The notes below the pieces were generated by a model. It had not been told where the DNA came from, did no database searches, and was given only the letters and a program-made list of their open reading frames with translations. A program made the translations under genes and the position numbers. DNA of 20,965 nt, taken from positions 1 to 20,965 of IMG/VR virus record IMGVR_UViG_3300037010_001241, one strand, 5' to 3'. Every line of letters starts with the position of its first letter. Position 1 is the stretch's first letter. Of this stretch, positions 8,213 through 15,501 are shown in pieces. Source of the stretch: a virus.

Positions 8213-8883
8213 TGGCGCGTTCTTTAGATACCGCTACAGCAGCGGCAATTGTAAGTCCTTCAATTTATCCTATGTGGCTTGTTCGCTTAGACTTTGTTGG
8301 CGAACCTGTTTACATCCATACTGGTATTGGAAATATTACTTTTACTTCTGGTTATGATGCACCTTTGAACGGTTTAACGTTTCTTGGAATTGGAAATGTT
8401 GGTTCTATTGGAGCTATTACAGATGCTATAGACGGTAGCCAATCTGTTACTTTGACGCTTCCGGGTGTTGATCTTTCAAATGATTATTTGCATCAAATCA
8501 ATGTTAACAGTGATCTTTGGCAAAGGCAACTTGCTTATTTGTGGCTTGCTACTTTAGACAGTAATGGAAATATGCTTGGAAAGCCAGCTAGAGTTAAAAG
8601 CGGCAGAATTGATCAACTTAATATTTCAATTGATCCTAATTCAGGTGGCACTATTGAAGTAATAATTGAAAGCCAGCAAGCTTATGCGGGCCAAGCATTA
8701 GGAACGCGCTACATCGAAAACAAGCAAATTGACACTACCGATAACTCTCAAGCATATGTATACGACTTGGCAAACAAAGTTCCGACAATTGGACAAACTA
8801 GTTCTAATGCTAGCTCTCAACTTATAAGCGGAGGCCCTTCTTATGGTCAATACCTCGCAAACTTCAAAATGTCGTCTTACTAA
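8212..8883 (+). CDS. Minor tail protein (gpL position, DUF2163-like)
   Basis: 223 residues. The opening 'SLDTATAAAIVSPSIYPMWLVRLDF' pattern (a short helix then a strand describing the measured surface) and the mid-protein 'QRQLAYLWLATLDSNGN..GKPARVKSGRIDQL' are characteristic of tail-tip proteins annotated as DUF2163 / phage minor tail proteins. The order tape measure - M - L - K - J is kept. There is no cysteine cluster, so an Fe-S protein of the lambda gpL type is not supported. It begins by a TAATG overlap and its last 41 nt overlap the next gene. Confidence 0.65.
   Translation: MARSLDTATAAAIVSPSIYPMWLVRLDFVGEPVYIHTGIGNITFTSGYDAPLNGLTFLGIGNVGSIGAITDAIDGSQSVTLTLPGVDLSNDYLHQINVNSDLWQRQLAYLWLATLDSNGNMLGKPARVKSGRIDQLNISIDPNSGGTIEVIIESQQAYAGQALGTRYIENKQIDTTDNSQAYVYDLANKVPTIGQTSSNASSQLISGGPSYGQYLANFKMSSY
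8830..8834 (+). promoter_or_regulatory. Shine-Dalgarno GGAGG fixing the start of the gpK-like gene inside the upstream gene
   Basis: GGAGG lies 8 nt before ATG 8843, inside the end of the preceding coding region. It supports the early start and hence a 41-nt overlap, rather than the later in-frame ATGs at 8870, 8933 or 8945. Confidence 0.7.
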
Positions 8884-9316
8884 AGTAGATAAAGATTGGA
8901 TTACTCTTTTAGGACAACACATCAAAACCAACATGCAGACGCCCATGGAATGGGGCGTTTTTGATTGTGTAATGTGGGCAACTAGCTGTGTTAAAGTTAC
9001 AACTGGCGTAGACTATTATGAGCCTTTTGAAGGCAAATATGACACAGCTGCTGGCGCCGCTAAAGTGTTATTGGGTGAAGCTGAAAGCATTAGTGCTTTG
9101 TGCGAAAAGTATTTTGGTGAAGAAAAGCATGTTGCTTTTGCAGTAACTGGAGATATTGTAAAAGCTTCTGTTAATAAAATACAACAAGATGCTGAATATA
9201 ACAGCGTATTCAATTGTGCACTTGGCATTGCATACGGTGGAATGGCTTATTTTGTAGGCGATGAAGGTTTGGTTGTTTATCCGCTGTTAGAAATGGATGG
9301 CTGTTACAATGTCTAG
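8843..9316 (+). CDS. DUF6950 / NlpC-P60-like tail-tip protein (gpK position)
   Basis: 157 residues. 'TPMEWGVFDCVMWATSCVKV' (about residues 33-52) holds the W-G-x-x-D-C motif of DUF6950, a family related to NlpC/P60 cysteine peptidases in phage tail tips. The Cys of the D-C pair would be the nucleophile. The 'HVAFAVTGDIV' strand further on fits the same fold. A conventional NlpC catalytic His is not obvious, so hydrolase activity is uncertain. Lambda gpK-type proteins sit at this place and are thought to trim peptidoglycan or process the tip. The early start is supported by GGAGG 8 nt upstream. Confidence 0.7.
   Translation: MVNTSQTSKCRLTKVDKDWITLLGQHIKTNMQTPMEWGVFDCVMWATSCVKVTTGVDYYEPFEGKYDTAAGAAKVLLGEAESISALCEKYFGEEKHVAFAVTGDIVKASVNKIQQDAEYNSVFNCALGIAYGGMAYFVGDEGLVVYPLLEMDGCYNV
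8973..8980 (+). repeat. TGTGGGCA dispersed motif, copy 6
   Basis: Exact octamer in the DUF6950 gene, read Met-Trp-Ala just after the D-C motif. Context GTAATGTGGGCAACT. Confidence 0.7.
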
Positions 9317-11768
9317 TGTTGTTAAAGCAGTAGTTGGCGTAATTGCCATTGCAGCGGCTGTTTTTGTACCTGGTCTTGGTACAGTCCTTGCAGCGTCTTT
9401 GCTTATCGGTGGAGGGGCTTTAGTTGTAAGCTCTGTTCTTGCACCTATGAATGCAAAGAAAAATTCTTCAACTAACACTGCTTTACAACAAACTTTAAAT
9501 CCTGATGAATATAGAAAAATTGTTTTCGGCAAAGCTCCTGCTGGCAATGATATTAGATATTGGGAAGTTTATGGTTCCGCTGGTTATGATCAGATAATTG
9601 TTGCTGCAACTCACAAAATCAATTCTTTTCAATCTCTTTGGATTGAAGGAAATGCTTGCTCAATTTCTAGCGGTAATGTGACCGAAACTATTGTTTCTTC
9701 TACAGGCACTACTACTAAGAGCGGCTTCTTAAACGTTCTGTATAACACTATGGGCGTTACAGCAACTAACTTAGCTGCTGGTCAAGGTACTCTTTGGAAC
9801 TCTTCTTGTTCTTTAACTGGCTTAGCTTACTACAGGCTAAAATGGACTTATGACCAAAAGAAAATGCCCAATGGTTTCCCCAACCGCATTGTTCAGGTGG
9901 TTGAGGGGGCTTTGGTCTATGATCCTCGCAGAGATAGCACTGTAGGCGGCTCAGGCTCACACAGGGCCAATGATCAGACAACTTGGGACTATGCTACAAC
10001 TGATAGCAACGGTGTACCTCTTGGGCTCAACAATGCCCTTCAAATGCTCTGGTATTTGATCGGTTGGCGTATTCAAAACCCACAAACAAACGAATGGATA
10101 CTTGTTGCCGGTAGAGGTGTAAATTTAAATGATATTGATTATGCTTCTTTTATTTTAGCAGCAAACCAATGCGAAGCGGCTCAATATTATACAGATATGG
10201 TGCTTAGCACTGGCGATACACATTCCACTAATGAAAATATTATTAGCTCAGGATCGCAAGGCGTTTTAGTTGATACTGGGGGACTGTGGTCTTATTATCC
10301 TGCTGTTGATGATACAGCTTCTATTGCTGTTGCTTTTACCGATGACGATATTATCTCTGGTGTTGTTTGGACGCCAAAAGCTAGCATTACTTCACAATAT
10401 AATGAAGTTAATGGGACTTTCATTGATCCTTCACAAACTGTTTTGTATCAATCTGCACCTTATCCTTCTGTTAAAAGTGCAACATATTTAAGCCAAGACA
10501 ACAACTTTCCAGCTAGAATGAACCTTGATTTTCAATGTGTTCAATCGGCCGCACTTGCACAAAAACTTGCCTGGATTGCTCTTAACAAAAGCCGTCTAAG
10601 CGGTGTATTTAAAGCAACATTTAATCTTAGAGCTTTTCAGGCTAAGAATTACAACTGTTGCACTTTAAGCTTTGCACCACTTGGTTTTGTCAACAAGCTG
10701 TTTAGAATTACAAAGCAAAGCATTAACCCTGCTGGCGGAATTGATCTTGAACTTACAGAAGAAAGCGCGGCTGTTTATAGCAGTGGCACAATTAATAGCT
10801 ATACTGCACCTTCTCAAGGTTTAAGCTATGATCCGGCTCAGCTTATTAATGTGGGCACTGTAACAGCAACTTCTACTTTTATTAATGGTTCTGGTTCTAC
10901 TGTTGTAGATGCGTTAGATGTTATTTGGCCAGCTGCTGCTGCAAATGTAAGAGCTTTTGAAGTTTATTACTGTCTGCATGGCGCAACTGTCTACATTCCT
11001 TGGGGAACTATTGCTGCTGACAAAAATGAAGTAATTATTGCTCCCTTACAACCTTCGACTTCTTATGATGTTTTAGTTAGAACAATTTCTGTAAATGGAG
11101 TTGTTGGCAACTTCTCTTCGGTTACTCAAAGCACTGGAAATCACAACACTATTCCGCTTGCCAGTGTAGCCGGGGCTGGTACTGTTGCTGGCATCACTCC
11201 ACCTAGCTATGCTGGCATGTCTGCTGCTTTATCGGCTTTGGGTGTTGGACAATTGTTTTCTGATACTACAGACAGCAATAAGGTTAAATCCACTACTGGT
11301 TCAGTTCTTGTTCCTAAAGTTGTAAACGGTGTTGGAACTGGTTCGATTTCTAATGTAAGTGCAAACACTTCTTGCTTTATTAACTTTACAGGAATTACAA
11401 CTGGTGGATTTTGGAACTTTAATGCTCAGTTAAGCACAAGATCAGCAACAACTCCATATACTACTTTAACTTCTGCTGCTGGTACTTGGCAAATTATAGA
11501 AACGCAAACAGGCGGTGGCGGTTCTACTAATATCATTGCAAGTGGAACTTGGAGTTCTGGACCTTATAGCGCTGGTGCTCCGGGTATCAACTTTGCGCCT
11601 GATACTATTTATTCTAATATGCTTCAAATGTCAGGTGGACCGCTTGCAAATATAAATACCGGAAATGTTACATTAACCTTGGCCTTACAAATTACTTCTG
11701 GTACTGGTTCTTTAGCGGCTATTACAAACGGAATTTTAATGACTGCTACATTTACTCCAACGCAATGA
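9297..11768 (+). CDS. Tail tip attachment protein, fused gpI+gpJ-like (host-specificity)
   Basis: 823 residues. Residues about 5-50 hold two glycine/alanine-rich hydrophobic helices ('VVGVIAIAAAVFVPGLGTVL'), as in gpI-type tip proteins. The region 55-500 has the gpJ pattern: 'NPDEYRKIVFGKAPAG', 'RIVQVVEGALVYDPRRDS', 'WDYATTDSN..PLGLNNALQ', and 'FRITKQSINPAGGIDLELTE'. A fibronectin-III-like unit follows ('AFEVYYCLHGAT...LQPSTSYDVLVRTIS'), then a Gly/Ser/Thr-rich beta domain from about 630, the likely receptor-binding end. The start may be ATG 9297 or 9309; neither has a strong SD, and the gene overlaps the gpK-like gene by 20 nt. The 9850-10060 segment is GC-richer than its surroundings. Confidence 0.82.
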   Translation: MAVTMSSVVKAVVGVIAIAAAVFVPGLGTVLAASLLIGGGALVVSSVLAPMNAKKNSSTNTALQQTLNPDEYRKIVFGKAPAGNDIRYWEVYGSAGYDQIIVAATHKINSFQSLWIEGNACSISSGNVTETIVSSTGTTTKSGFLNVLYNTMGVTATNLAAGQGTLWNSSCSLTGLAYYRLKWTYDQKKMPNGFPNRIVQVVEGALVYDPRRDSTVGGSGSHRANDQTTWDYATTDSNGVPLGLNNALQMLWYLIGWRIQNPQTNEWILVAGRGVNLNDIDYASFILAANQCEAAQYYTDMVLSTGDTHSTNENIISSGSQGVLVDTGGLWSYYPAVDDTASIAVAFTDDDIISGVVWTPKASITSQYNEVNGTFIDPSQTVLYQSAPYPSVKSATYLSQDNNFPARMNLDFQCVQSAALAQKLAWIALNKSRLSGVFKATFNLRAFQAKNYNCCTLSFAPLGFVNKLFRITKQSINPAGGIDLELTEESAAVYSSGTINSYTAPSQGLSYDPAQLINVGTVTATSTFINGSGSTVVDALDVIWPAAAANVRAFEVYYCLHGATVYIPWGTIAADKNEVIIAPLQPSTSYDVLVRTISVNGVVGNFSSVTQSTGNHNTIPLASVAGAGTVAGITPPSYAGMSAALSALGVGQLFSDTTDSNKVKSTTGSVLVPKVVNGVGTGSISNVSANTSCFINFTGITTGGFWNFNAQLSTRSATTPYTTLTSAAGTWQIIETQTGGGGSTNIIASGTWSSGPYSAGAPGINFAPDTIYSNMLQMSGGPLANINTGNVTLTLALQITSGTGSLAAITNGILMTATFTPTQ
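10850..10857 (+). repeat. TGTGGGCA dispersed motif, copy 7
   Basis: Exact octamer in the tip protein gene, read Asn-Val-Gly. Context TTAATGTGGGCACTG. Confidence 0.7.
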
Positions 11769-11776
11769 GGTTTGAT

Positions 11777-11929
11777 ATGAACACCGATAAAAAGATTTTA
11801 ATTGCTGGTCTGTCTTTAATTGCTATTATAACTGCTGCTTGCAGCGACAAGGCTTCGCAGCCGATCAACAATGTATCGGGTGGGCCGCCTTCTCAGTCAC
11901 CCTCTACAACGCACACAGCGCAAAGCTAA
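11777..11929 (+). CDS. 50-residue lipoprotein at the end of the tail operon
   Basis: ATG 11777 follows GAGG (11767-11770, overlapping the previous stop) by 6 nt. The product starts MNTDKK, has a hydrophobic core and a lipobox ending T-A-A-C with Cys22. The mature 29 residues start CSDKAS and are Pro/Ser/Thr-rich. Ser at +2 does not match the classic Asp+2 inner-membrane retention signal, so outer-membrane sorting is plausible. Two ideas fit: a superinfection-exclusion lipoprotein like T5 Llp, whose gene also neighbours the receptor-binding gene, or an Rz1-like spanin subunit. No Rz partner or lysis gene is next to it, which favours the first. Its TAA overlaps the polymerase stop on the other strand. 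Confidence 0.72.
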   Translation: MNTDKKILIAGLSLIAIITAACSDKASQPINNVSGGPPSQSPSTTHTAQS

Positions 11930-13902
11930 AACAAAGTAGCTGTTTCAGGTCTGGCTATAATTCCTACGTCTTTAAGAGCTTCGTAAGCTTCATTGATGTA
12001 GTAGTTATAGTCTAGATCGTGTGGAATAGAAGAAGGTAGGCGTAAGCACGGTTGAGCGGCTTCGCTCTTTGGAACATTGTCACCAGATAGCACGTAGTTA
12101 ATCGTTCCTTTAGCTTCTGTGGAATAGTACCAACGAATTGCTTTACCGAGATATTGTCCTGATTTCTCAGCGCCGCCTTTAACGGTTCGTAAGCTAATAA
12201 ATCTTCTAATATCTATACAGGCGCGTACTGTATCCCTAAGTTTTGTTCCGTTTGCAATATAACTTTGCACTGCATCTGAAATAATATTAGACTCTGGGTT
12301 TTTACTAAGTACGCTGTTAAGAGCACTTCCTGTTTCGGAATATATGCCTTTACACTTACAGTTGCCGTCTTCTTTAACTGCTATGTAGTTATTAACATCT
12401 CTAGAGTGAATTGATCTATATCTTGTTTCTTCAGTGGTAAAACCTGTTCGCTTTTCCCAAGCATTGATAATGTTTTCAAATGCGGTGTATCTTGCTTTAG
12501 GTACGACTGTTACAATTCCATCTGTGTTTGCCGATATGACGTTAAAGCCATTTAATTCAAGCTCCTCAATTTGCATTAGCAGATAAAGCTGGCCACTTAC
12601 TGTAACTTGAGTAAGAAGATCAGGAGTATAAAGCTTGCTGAACGTGCTTCCAAGCTTTCCAAAGCTTCCATTAACAACGATCTTAAGAGCATCGGCAAAG
12701 ATTTTATTGCCTGCTGCTTTTGCTTCAAGACGCCTAAGAACAATTGCCATGTAAACGTCTAAGAAACGTTCGCCAAGGTGAGTTGGATAAAGCTGTTGAT
12801 TAAGAATAATAAAAGGATAGTAACTTGCAACATCTCTATCAACAATGAAATTTTCATTAGACGAATAATAGGATGCTGACTTTTCGCAGGAATGCAATCC
12901 GCCATTACCCATCCTATAAGTAGAACGCCCAATGTTAATGTTGAGACTGGCAATGATCTCAGGTGTAGTTGTAGCGCCCTTGGCAGAAATGACAAATTCG
13001 GCATTTCTAATTACCTCTAAAACATGTTGAAGCTTCGGAGTTTTAAAGCTAATATTGTCAGGAACTTTGTATTTAATAACAGTACCAAAATCCCATTTGG
13101 GGGCTTTGCCCACACGAATACCGGCTTGGCGAAGTTCACTAACAATAACAGTTTCGGCAATTTGAGCATCTGACTTGGATCGCAAATCCATTCCGTATTG
13201 CGAACCAAGTTCTTCACGAAGCTTGATATAAGGTTCAAGCTCATTATAAAGAAGCATGGTAACGTCAAGATCGTTGATGTTATAATCTCTGACGTTGATA
13301 GCTTCTGTGTAAGACAAATCCTTCATATGATAATATGGCAATTCTTGGATTTGTTGGCAGTGCATTCTACCTCCGTAAATCTTAAGACTTGCTTCAAGCG
13401 GTGCAACTTCAATCAAATCAATGTGATTGCAATTTGAAAGAGGACCAACAAAAGTAGGATAATCTTTATTGATAATTCTATTAGACACGTCTTTAAGTGC
13501 CGAAGTATTTAAGCCTTCAAGGGCTGCGCCAGTTAAAGGAAAGTCATAGTTAATAGAATTAAATCCAATAATGGTAAATCTGTGAAGCATATAGTTTAGC
13601 AAGTCACGCCAAACTTCAAAAGTTAAGAGAGTACTATTAATTTTATATCCGTCTGGATCAAGTTCAAAATAAATAACTTTCTTGTCTTCAAAGCTTCTAA
13701 AAGAACCTAGCCAGTAGTTTGGATAGCATTCAACGTCATAGGCGAAGCGGGCCTTATGAATGGCGAATAGCTCAGTAGGGCTCAGGGTCGCATACGCGGG
13801 CGCTGGCGGGATTTGTGCAGCTTCTAGGGTAGGAGTGGCTCGCCCCATACGGCGAGCCCTCCGCTGACGATCTGGACGGCTGGCGGCAAACTCAATGGCC
13901 AT
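11926..13902 (-). CDS. Family B DNA polymerase with 3'-5' exonuclease
   Basis: 658 residues. Exonuclease motifs: Exo I 'FAYDVECYPNYW' (Asp56, Glu58), Exo II 'GFNSINYDFPLT' (Asn115-Asp120), Exo III 'YNINDLD' (Tyr207-Asp211). Polymerase motifs: A 'RDVASYYPFIIL' (Asp357), B 'KIVVNGSFGKLG' (Lys407, Asn411), C 'SANTDGIVTVV' with Asp461. Motif C has Asn in place of the first Asp of the usual D-T-D, while the second, metal-binding Asp is kept. At 658 residues it is smaller than T4-type enzymes (about 900). It is probably the replicative polymerase, working with the upstream clamp-like protein. SD AAGGGA precedes ATG 13902; an ATG 5 nt upstream is followed at once by TAA, which is the stop of the coupled 45-aa gene. 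The first 45 residues are Arg/Ala/Pro-rich and GC-rich at DNA level, unlike the rest. Confidence 0.92.
   Translation of the reverse strand: MAIEFAASRPDRQRRARRMGRATPTLEAAQIPPAPAYATLSPTELFAIHKARFAYDVECYPNYWLGSFRSFEDKKVIYFELDPDGYKINSTLLTFEVWRDLLNYMLHRFTIIGFNSINYDFPLTGAALEGLNTSALKDVSNRIINKDYPTFVGPLSNCNHIDLIEVAPLEASLKIYGGRMHCQQIQELPYYHMKDLSYTEAINVRDYNINDLDVTMLLYNELEPYIKLREELGSQYGMDLRSKSDAQIAETVIVSELRQAGIRVGKAPKWDFGTVIKYKVPDNISFKTPKLQHVLEVIRNAEFVISAKGATTTPEIIASLNINIGRSTYRMGNGGLHSCEKSASYYSSNENFIVDRDVASYYPFIILNQQLYPTHLGERFLDVYMAIVLRRLEAKAAGNKIFADALKIVVNGSFGKLGSTFSKLYTPDLLTQVTVSGQLYLLMQIEELELNGFNVISANTDGIVTVVPKARYTAFENIINAWEKRTGFTTEETRYRSIHSRDVNNYIAVKEDGNCKCKGIYSETGSALNSVLSKNPESNIISDAVQSYIANGTKLRDTVRACIDIRRFISLRTVKGGAEKSGQYLGKAIRWYYSTEAKGTINYVLSGDNVPKSEAAQPCLRLPSSIPHDLDYNYYINEAYEALKDVGIIARPETATLF
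13107..13114 (-). repeat. TGTGGGCA dispersed motif, copy 8
   Basis: Exact octamer on the - strand in the polymerase gene, read Arg-Val-Gly-Lys. Context ATTCGTGTGGGCAAAG. Confidence 0.7.
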
Positions 13903-14039
13903 TACATTTCCCTTGTAATAGTAATCTCAAAAGTTTTAATGCCGCCGTAGTATTTGCTAGCGAAAGAAAGCTTCCAGCCGCTAAGCTTTAGCAAATCTTT
14001 CAGCTGCAGCAAAATTAGTTCAATCGTTGCCGACTTCAT
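13902..14039 (-). CDS. 45-aa protein between clamp and polymerase
   Basis: This short ORF begins MKSATIELILLQLKDLLKLS and ends ITREM. Its ATG overlaps the last 20 nt of the clamp-like gene in another frame, and its TAA overlaps the polymerase ATG by 1 nt (TAATG). The 138-nt span would otherwise be an unusual non-coding gap in a tightly packed operon. The N-terminal 20 residues form a Leu-rich amphipathic helix; the rest has strand-like 'KTFEITITRE'. I do not recognise a family. Double coupling suggests a real gene, possibly tuning translation of the polymerase or a small replisome partner; that is inference. Confidence 0.65.
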   Translation of the reverse strand: MKSATIELILLQLKDLLKLSGWKLSFASKYYGGIKTFEITITREM

Positions 14040-15201
14040 TTACAATCGCTCCAATAATAACACCTCGCATATTATTACCGAAAAAGAAAACTCTATCGGT
14101 GTAAGTAGTAAGGTCAACTGTGGAAACAAAAGGAGCAATTAGTTTTGCCCTTTCAACGTTAAGGCAAATTACGTTTGAAGCCATACCTTCAACTTCGTAT
14201 TGTGCTCCTGTATTATCTTTAAGGTTTGTAGAAACAAAACCATCTTTAAGATAGATAAAGCCGTTTTCCGAAAACTCGCCAGCTTTTTCAATGCCTTCAA
14301 ATAGTGTGGGCATTACAGGAACTTGATTGCTAGGAACATCAATAACTTGTTGGAAAGTAGGGTATTCGTCTGCATACAATTGAGTTTTAACCCAAGCACC
14401 GCCTTCAAACCAAAAAGTAATAGACTTTTCAGCGTTCCAACCAAAACCAACAAGAGGCGCTTTGTTAGAAACAACTGCTTTGACAAAAATCTTAGGAACA
14501 ACAAGATTTGGCGGCAAGCTAATGCCGTGCCAATATTGCATAAGAACTTTTGTGTCAGTAGCTGTAACTACGTTAGCTTCAAGTAGAACAGAAGCTTTAA
14601 AAGCTTGGTCTGAATTTTCATCTGCAATCTTGCCAACACAAGCAAAGGCGTGCTTAAGCCTGTCATCAATAGGCGCGATCATAGGATCAGGCACAGTACC
14701 TGGATATTCTTCAGCTTCCAAGCAAGGAACAAGAACACGAAGCTTTCCACCTTTAACTGAAATTCGGTTAGTTTCAAGTTCAGTTATTGAAAATGTGTCG
14801 CCACACTGCTTAAGAGCTTTCTTAAGAATTTCGTAATTGGGAACAAGAGCAATTTGTTCTTCAACAGGATAGCCAGCGGTAACTACACCATCTGTCATTT
14901 TAACATAATCATCTTCGAAGATACAGAAGCTATTGCTACTAAAGCCTCTGTCTTCAGAAGCTACGCCAATGAAAGCAAGAGCTTCGTAAAGCTGTGAGTT
15001 CTTCTTAGGCTTTGCAACTACAGTTTTCTTAGCTGCGTTAGTTGATCCTCTAGGGCGTCCCATTTTAAATCTCTCCAATTCTTCAGGAAGTAAGTGATTA
15101 GGATAGAGCTTTGCATATTCACACCCACATGTACCATATTGCCCTTTGTGAAAGGTGCGATACAAGTTGTGCTCAATTAGTATGTCTAGGTCTTTAATCA
15201 T
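14020..15201 (-). CDS. Beta-sliding-clamp-like DNA polymerase processivity factor
   Basis: 393 residues from ATG 15201, or 347 from ATG 15063. The body has DnaN-like features: repeated strand-helix units, 'VVTATDTKVLMQYW' matching the clamp 'ATD.HRL' segment, 'PPNLVVPKIFVKAVVS' matching 'iP.k.l..l.k', and 'WVKTQLYADEYPTFQQVID' matching 'l.srLidG.FPdy..vi'. The role would be to tether the polymerase encoded two genes downstream. The match is by pattern, so divergence is large. Start choice is open: ATG 15201 is TAATG-coupled to the upstream gene and in frame throughout, while ATG 15063 has a strong GGAGAG SD at 7 nt and gives a length nearer the usual 370. The sequence from 15063 opens MGRPRGSTNAAKK, an AT-hook-like basic segment. 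Confidence 0.7.
   Translation of the reverse strand: MIKDLDILIEHNLYRTFHKGQYGTCGCEYAKLYPNHLLPEELERFKMGRPRGSTNAAKKTVVAKPKKNSQLYEALAFIGVASEDRGFSSNSFCIFEDDYVKMTDGVVTAGYPVEEQIALVPNYEILKKALKQCGDTFSITELETNRISVKGGKLRVLVPCLEAEEYPGTVPDPMIAPIDDRLKHAFACVGKIADENSDQAFKASVLLEANVVTATDTKVLMQYWHGISLPPNLVVPKIFVKAVVSNKAPLVGFGWNAEKSITFWFEGGAWVKTQLYADEYPTFQQVIDVPSNQVPVMPTLFEGIEKAGEFSENGFIYLKDGFVSTNLKDNTGAQYEVEGMASNVICLNVERAKLIAPFVSTVDLTTYTDRVFFFGNNMRGVIIGAIVNEVGND
14305..14312 (+). repeat. TGTGGGCA dispersed motif, copy 9
   Basis: Exact octamer on the + strand, antisense to the clamp-like gene, which reads Met-Pro-Thr-Leu there. Context ATAGTGTGGGCATTA. Confidence 0.7.
15071..15076 (-). promoter_or_regulatory. 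Internal Shine-Dalgarno GGAGAG in the clamp-like gene
   Basis: GGAGAG lies 7 nt before the in-frame ATG 15063. It is the best-placed SD of the clamp gene and suggests either that 15063 is the true start or that two clamp forms, with and without a 46-residue N-terminal extension, are made. Confidence 0.55.
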
Positions 15202-15425
15202 TAGAACGGTATCAAATCTGTGTGCTGTTCGCAACCGACAACTATAACTTCAGGAGGCGGCAAAGCTCTAGCCAAAGAACAGCCTTCCGGTAAGTTATTA
15301 ATACCTCTTTGCCAATGTTCGCAATTTAAACAATTTCGAAAAATACCTGCATCTAATAGAGTTTCTACTAGAACTATCAAAGTTCTTTGTCTGGCTTCGT
15401 ACAAGTATTTTTCGCGCATGTTCAT
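15201..15425 (-). CDS. Small four-cysteine (probable zinc-binding) protein
   Basis: 74 residues. After a helical first half (residues 4-28), four cysteines follow as C32-x2-C35-x13-C49-x15-C65, a likely zinc site. The same spacing (C-x2-C-x12-C-x15-C) and flanking residues (Asn before the first Cys, a Pro and hydrophobics before a final Gly-Cys-acidic step) occur in the C-terminal tail of the Cas4-like protein at 17638-18540. The gene lies between the helicase and the clamp, and its TAA overlaps the clamp's upstream ATG. The start is ATG 15425 or the second Met at 15419; no clear SD. Function unknown; a nucleic-acid-binding or protein-docking zinc module is the natural guess. Confidence 0.65.
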   Translation of the reverse strand: MNMREKYLYEARQRTLIVLVETLLDAGIFRNCLNCEHWQRGINNLPEGCSLARALPPPEVIVVGCEQHTDLIPF

Positions 15426-15436
15426 TTGCTATTGTT

Positions 15437-15499
15437 TCAAAGCTTAATTGCTGCAATTTCAGTTCGTAAAGCTAGATTTTGATAAGTATTGGCATCCAT
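15437..15499 (-). CDS. 20-codon ORF, possible leader or MazG-like gene remnant
   Basis: ATG 15499 follows AGGAG (15508-15512) by 8 nt, one of the best SD sequences on this strand, yet the frame stops after 20 codons. The peptide begins MDANTYQNLALRTEIAAIKL, and 'YQ.LALRTE' recalls the N-terminus of phage MazG-like nucleotide pyrophosphohydrolases. It could be a truncated remnant whose start signals survive, or a short translated leader coupling the helicase to the four-cysteine gene. The MazG link rests on a very short match. Confidence 0.3.
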   Translation of the reverse strand: MDANTYQNLALRTEIAAIKL

Positions 15500-15501
15500 G
15501 T

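Noticed and set aside
15201-15234. Longer clamp-like start at TTG 15234
   Set aside because: TTG with no SD, overlapping the upstream gene by 34 nt; ATG 15201 and ATG 15063 are both better.
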